Source: Bacteroidota bacterium | Lineage (GTDB): Bacteria; Bacteroidota; Bacteroidia; Bacteroidales; WCHB1-69 | Assembly (NCBI GenBank): GCA_017860455.1 | Contig: JAGDMF010000003.1 | Coordinates: 44,816-108,815 of the forward strand | Length of the DNA stretch: 64,000 nucleotides | Reading direction: 5' to 3' | Part shown: one piece after another, positions 61,208 to 64,000 of the stretch | How the letters are laid out: each line of letters opens with the position of its first letter | Position numbering within the stretch: position 1 is the first letter of the stretch | Program-made: the position numbers and the translations under genes | The notes under the pieces: model-generated | What the model saw: the letters and a program-made list of their open reading frames with translations, nothing else | Database searches by the model: none | What the model was told of the DNA's origin: nothing

Positions 61208-62971
61208 TTATTTGAATTTTTTCCTTGAAAAATTTCTTTTTCTAACAATGATCAAAACAACACCCATAACAGTAATCAAAATGAGTGGAACAGAAATATT
61301 GATAATAGCATAAAGATTGCTATTTTCGCGAACTTTTTGAGGATTTAAAGTTCCAATTTTAAAGTTTTTGGAACGAATTTGTAATAAATCATCATCTGCA
61401 CATAAATAGTTGATACAGTTCAATAATAGCTCTGTATTATCATAGAGTTTTTTAGTATAAAAATCGTAACCGGCAGGAAAAGGCTGGTTTGTTTTTGGGT
61501 CAACATAATTGCGAATAATATCACCATCTGCAATAAAAATCTGTCTGGTTTCAGGACTTTTTTTCACAAATCCCAGTTCTTTTATAGTATCAAATTCAAC
61601 AGGTAAAATACCTTCAAAAGCAGATTTAAACTTTCCTTCTACTAAAACAGCCATTGGAAGATATTTGAAAGCAAACTCTTCCATATTGGGTTTTCCTTTA
61701 ATAACACCCAAAGAAACAATAGAAGGAGTAGGCACCATTTTAGTTCTTTCTGAGGAGGTCATTAAAATTGTTTTTTGAAGTTCTCCTTCCCCGCCAACAA
61801 AATCGACAGTCCCTGCAAAACTGGATTTAATATTTTTCAATTTTCTGACAATAGGGTGATTTGAAAAATTGACCACATTCACAAAATAGGGGAATGCCCA
61901 GAATTTATACTGTGGCTGTCCACCAACATTACCTTCTGAAATAGGTAAAGGTGAGCAGTTTAAGTCTTGCAATAAATTAGCATTAAAACGAACGCCATAC
62001 TTAAAGAACAAGGTATTCAGATTTAAAGGGCGCTCCATAGCAAACATTTCATTTGAATTTTGCAAGCTATCAATGGAAGCATTAGTAGCATCAATCAACC
62101 ATAGAATTCTTCCTCCTCTCATAACATGCTGATCTATGATATATTTATCCATATCACTAAAAGGAGTAGTTGGTTGAGCAACGACCAAAACATCAAACTT
62201 ATTACCTAAATCTTTAATTGTTTTATTAACAGTATCTGCAACAGTAATATTTCTTAAAGAATTAATTTTTCCATCCAGATTAACTCTGGTAACACTATAG
62301 AATCTTTGTAACTGGAACATCATCCAGGAGGTATTCCAGAAGTTCAGTTCACCATGGCCATCGGTAAAAGCAATAGATCGAACTTTTGGGCTCACCAATT
62401 GACGAATAGTAGAGATTAGATTATATTCCAGCTCCTGAACAGAATAGTTAAGCCAATCTTCTCCATTAGGATCAGAAACGACAAGTGTAGCGGGAGCTTC
62501 CTTCACTTTATAAGTGATAATAGCACCGGGAATTACATAATGAGTTGAAAAGCCTGCAGCATCCTCCTGACTGATTGGAATGGGAACTAGTCCTTTTTTA
62601 TAAAATTCTGAAAAAATGGCTTTTGTTTCATCTTGAGATTTTCCTTTAACAGGATCAATAAATTCAAAAAACACTTTATTGGAATATCTTCTGAACTCTT
62701 GTAAAATATCTTCCGTTTTTTTAGCGAACAGATTATAATCTGCAGGTTGATTATCTCCTTTTAGATATACTTTAATATAAATTTTTTCCTCTAAATTTTC
62801 GAGTAATTCAATTGTTTTATCAGACAATGAATTTCGTTTATCCTGAGTTAGATCGATTCTGACATAAAGGAAAGAAAAGATAATATTTGTAGCAATAAGG
62901 ATAATCAAACTCAAAGCTAAGCCTAAAAGGGCAGATTTTTTGTATTTTTTACTATTATTCATCGTGAACAC
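61208..62971 (-). CDS. gldG: Gliding-motility ABC component GldG
   Basis: 587 aa. An N-terminal membrane helix (about 13-38), then the extracytoplasmic domain with RIDLTQDKRNSLSDKT and RSIAFTDGHGELNFWN typical of GldG (ABC-type uncharacterised transport substrate-binding-like), and a C-terminal helix (about 555-580). GldG with GldF and the ATPase GldA forms an ABC transporter linked to gliding motility in flavobacteria; in non-gliding Bacteroidota the role is unclear. It follows gldF by 13 bases. The first Met is followed by a second at residue 4, either being a possible start. Confidence 0.92.
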   Translation of the reverse strand: MFTMNNSKKYKKSALLGLALSLIILIATNIIFSFLYVRIDLTQDKRNSLSDKTIELLENLEEKIYIKVYLKGDNQPADYNLFAKKTEDILQEFRRYSNKVFFEFIDPVKGKSQDETKAIFSEFYKKGLVPIPISQEDAAGFSTHYVIPGAIITYKVKEAPATLVVSDPNGEDWLNYSVQELEYNLISTIRQLVSPKVRSIAFTDGHGELNFWNTSWMMFQLQRFYSVTRVNLDGKINSLRNITVADTVNKTIKDLGNKFDVLVVAQPTTPFSDMDKYIIDQHVMRGGRILWLIDATNASIDSLQNSNEMFAMERPLNLNTLFFKYGVRFNANLLQDLNCSPLPISEGNVGGQPQYKFWAFPYFVNVVNFSNHPIVRKLKNIKSSFAGTVDFVGGEGELQKTILMTSSERTKMVPTPSIVSLGVIKGKPNMEEFAFKYLPMAVLVEGKFKSAFEGILPVEFDTIKELGFVKKSPETRQIFIADGDIIRNYVDPKTNQPFPAGYDFYTKKLYDNTELLLNCINYLCADDDLLQIRSKNFKIGTLNPQKVRENSNLYAIINISVPLILITVMGVVLIIVRKRNFSRKKFK

Positions 62972-62984
62972 ATTATAAGTTGGA

Positions 62985-63716
62985 TTACCATTTTCTACTT
63001 AACAAAACAATTCTAGTTCCTAAAAGGAAAAAGAAGATCATACTCAGGAAATAGAGGATATCTCTTGAATCAACAACCCCTTTACTGATTGATGCATAAT
63101 GATGATCAATCCCTATTGTTTTAATAAGATATCCAAAAGAGCCTAGAACCTCAAAAGAATAGATAAATTCAAAACCGAAATAAAGGATAAAACATAAAGG
63201 AGCAGCCAGGATAAAGGCTATAATTTGGTTATTGGTTAAACTAGAGGCAAAAATTCCGATAGCAATAAAAGTTGATCCCAGAAAAACAAGACCAAGATAG
63301 GATCCCCATGTACTGCCCATATCAATATTTCCCGGAGTAGAACCAAGATTATAGACAGTAATGATGTAAATAAGAGTAGGAAGTAGGGCAATAACAAGAA
63401 GAGTAAGACTAGAGAAGAATTTGGCTAAAATGATTTGGATATCAGAGAGTGGTTTTGTGAGTATTAATTCAATCGTACCGTTTCTTTTTTCTTCGGCAAA
63501 TGAGCGCATGGTAATAGCAGGTACCAGGAACAGAAATAAGAACTTTGAGATATTGAAAAGGCCTTGAAGGTCGGCTAATCCTGAATATAAAACATTGTTA
63601 ATATTTGGGAAAACCCAAATAAATAAACCGGCAAAAACGAGGAAGACGCCAATAAAAATATATCCGAGAAGTGAACTCAAATATGACTTTAATTCTTTTA
63701 AATAAAGACTCCACAT
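62985..63716 (-). CDS. gldF: Gliding-motility ABC permease GldF
   Basis: 243 aa ABC-2-type permease with six membrane helices. RSFAEEKRNGTIELILTKPLSD (about 70-91) is the characteristic cytoplasmic loop of GldF and related permeases. It precedes gldG by 13 bases, the conserved gldF-gldG order. The ATPase gldA is not in the window. A -7 box TACTTTTG lies 20 bases upstream. Confidence 0.92.
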   Translation of the reverse strand: MWSLYLKELKSYLSSLLGYIFIGVFLVFAGLFIWVFPNINNVLYSGLADLQGLFNISKFLFLFLVPAITMRSFAEEKRNGTIELILTKPLSDIQIILAKFFSSLTLLVIALLPTLIYIITVYNLGSTPGNIDMGSTWGSYLGLVFLGSTFIAIGIFASSLTNNQIIAFILAAPLCFILYFGFEFIYSFEVLGSFGYLIKTIGIDHHYASISKGVVDSRDILYFLSMIFFFLLGTRIVLLSRKW

Positions 63717-63735
63717 AATAAATAGATTAGAATTG

Positions 63736-63743
63736 CAAAAGTA
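63736..63743 (-). promoter_or_regulatory. -7 box (TACTTTTG) upstream of gldF
   Basis: The minus strand reads TACTTTTGC 19 bases before the gldF ATG, matching TAnnTTTG. Confidence 0.6.
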
Positions 63744-63811
63744 CTAAAAAAAGTTGAAGCATTGACGAAGTTATGAATCCTTAAAGCTCCGATAAAGGAT
63801 CTATTTTTCCC

Positions 63812-63923
63812 AATCTCTTATTCCGAGAAAGTGTGGAAAATGTTTGGTTAAAAGATACACCTTTTGTAATTCTTTTTAATTTAATATGTTTCGGGTGAGC
63901 ATTCCAACACTTTACCGGAACTG
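63812..63923. mobile_element. MITE-like inverted-repeat element, copy 2
   Basis: The left end TCTCTTATTCCGAGAAAGTG is the same as at 25226; the right end, reverse-complemented, reads CAGTTCCGGTAAAGTGTTGG, an imperfect match. Length is about 112 bases. A 65-codon minus-strand frame crosses it but has no recognisable features. Confidence 0.5.
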
Positions 63924-63965
63924 TTAATTTGTTGATCATTTCTCGCACATTTTTTCGTTTTTTTA

Positions 63966-63995
63966 TTGATTTTCTCATTCTTTATCCTATCTTTG
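63966..63995 (+). promoter_or_regulatory. Consensus promoter at the right edge
   Basis: TTG (63966-63968), a 19-base spacer and TATCTTTG (63988-63995) match the Bacteroidota consensus. It faces right, so a plus-strand gene probably begins just outside the window. Confidence 0.65.
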
Positions 63996-64000
63996 CCCCA

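Noticed and set aside
63781..63978. 65-codon minus-strand ORF upstream of gldF
   Set aside because: It runs across the inverted-repeat element, has no family features and no promoter that I can see.
1..64000. tRNA, rRNA, tmRNA or riboswitch
   Set aside because: I looked through the intergenic gaps for cloverleaf or known aptamer sequences and saw none I could support.

Overview
The window looks like chromosomal DNA of an AT-rich, Gram-negative member of the Bacteroidota. Four observations support this. Secreted proteins carry type IX secretion (T9SS) C-terminal sorting domains. gldF/gldG-type gliding-motility ABC genes sit at the right end. A TonB-dependent receptor and a DUF2723 membrane glycosyltransferase are present. 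Many genes are preceded by the Bacteroidota -7 promoter box TAnnTTTG. I found no rRNA, tRNA or CRISPR array, and cannot name the genus from sequence alone.

Layout, left to right. Positions 1-5.3 kb (minus strand) hold an MlaE-type lipid-transport permease (cut by the window edge), purD and a DUF2723 glycosyltransferase. Positions 5.76-12.54 kb hold a tight six-gene minus-strand operon: PqqD-like protein, ATP-grasp ligase, LysA-like PLP decarboxylase, urea-transporter/M23 fusion, TPR outer-membrane barrel and TPR protein. It has a consensus promoter and a perfect TGTGA-N6-TCACA palindrome upstream. I regard it as the best candidate for an undescribed biosynthesis and envelope system. Then come meaB and a frameshifted secreted-protein gene. 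Positions 14.8-21.0 kb hold an eight-gene minus-strand housekeeping/envelope operon (kinase, flippase-like protein, rfaE2-type nucleotidyltransferase, M23-LysM protein, dCMP deaminase, uppP, truB, DUF362 ferredoxin).

Positions 22.2-32.1 kb hold a large T9SS adhesin-like protein, a metallo-beta-lactamase-fold hydrolase, a GH29 fucosidase, a methyltransferase, and a two-gene RecQ-phosphoribosyltransferase plus DprA-like operon that resembles a defence module. Positions 32.3-42.6 kb hold a CDP-3,6-dideoxyhexose operon (rfbF, rfbG, rfbH, flavin reductase, FkbM methyltransferase, reductase/epimerase) followed by a polyprenyl-sugar synthase, a PMT-like glycosyltransferase with TPRs and an oligopeptide-type ABC permease. 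Positions 42.6-51.5 kb hold an aminotransferase, uvrB, lpxH-like, comEC, smpB, a MerR regulator, a polysaccharide deacetylase and a glycosyltransferase. Positions 51.5-54.5 kb are an accessory island: an orphan RHS C-terminal tip and a YwqK/MORN-like possible immunity gene lie between inverted copies of a composite repeat. Positions 54.5-63.7 kb hold an M6-like secreted peptidase, sufE, an M16 peptidase, a TonB receptor, nfo, gldG and gldF.

The most unusual feature at larger scale is non-coding. Several long intergenic gaps are built from a shared kit of repeat modules: strictly phased 7-bp (and some 8-bp) tandem repeats, a dispersed block of about 120-230 bp that carries an outward-facing promoter, covarying hairpins spaced about 52 bp apart, a GC-rich element with conserved ends and variable middle, and a small inverted-repeat element of about 110 bp. 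Two broken or orphan genes start 28-30 bases from the promoter-bearing block.
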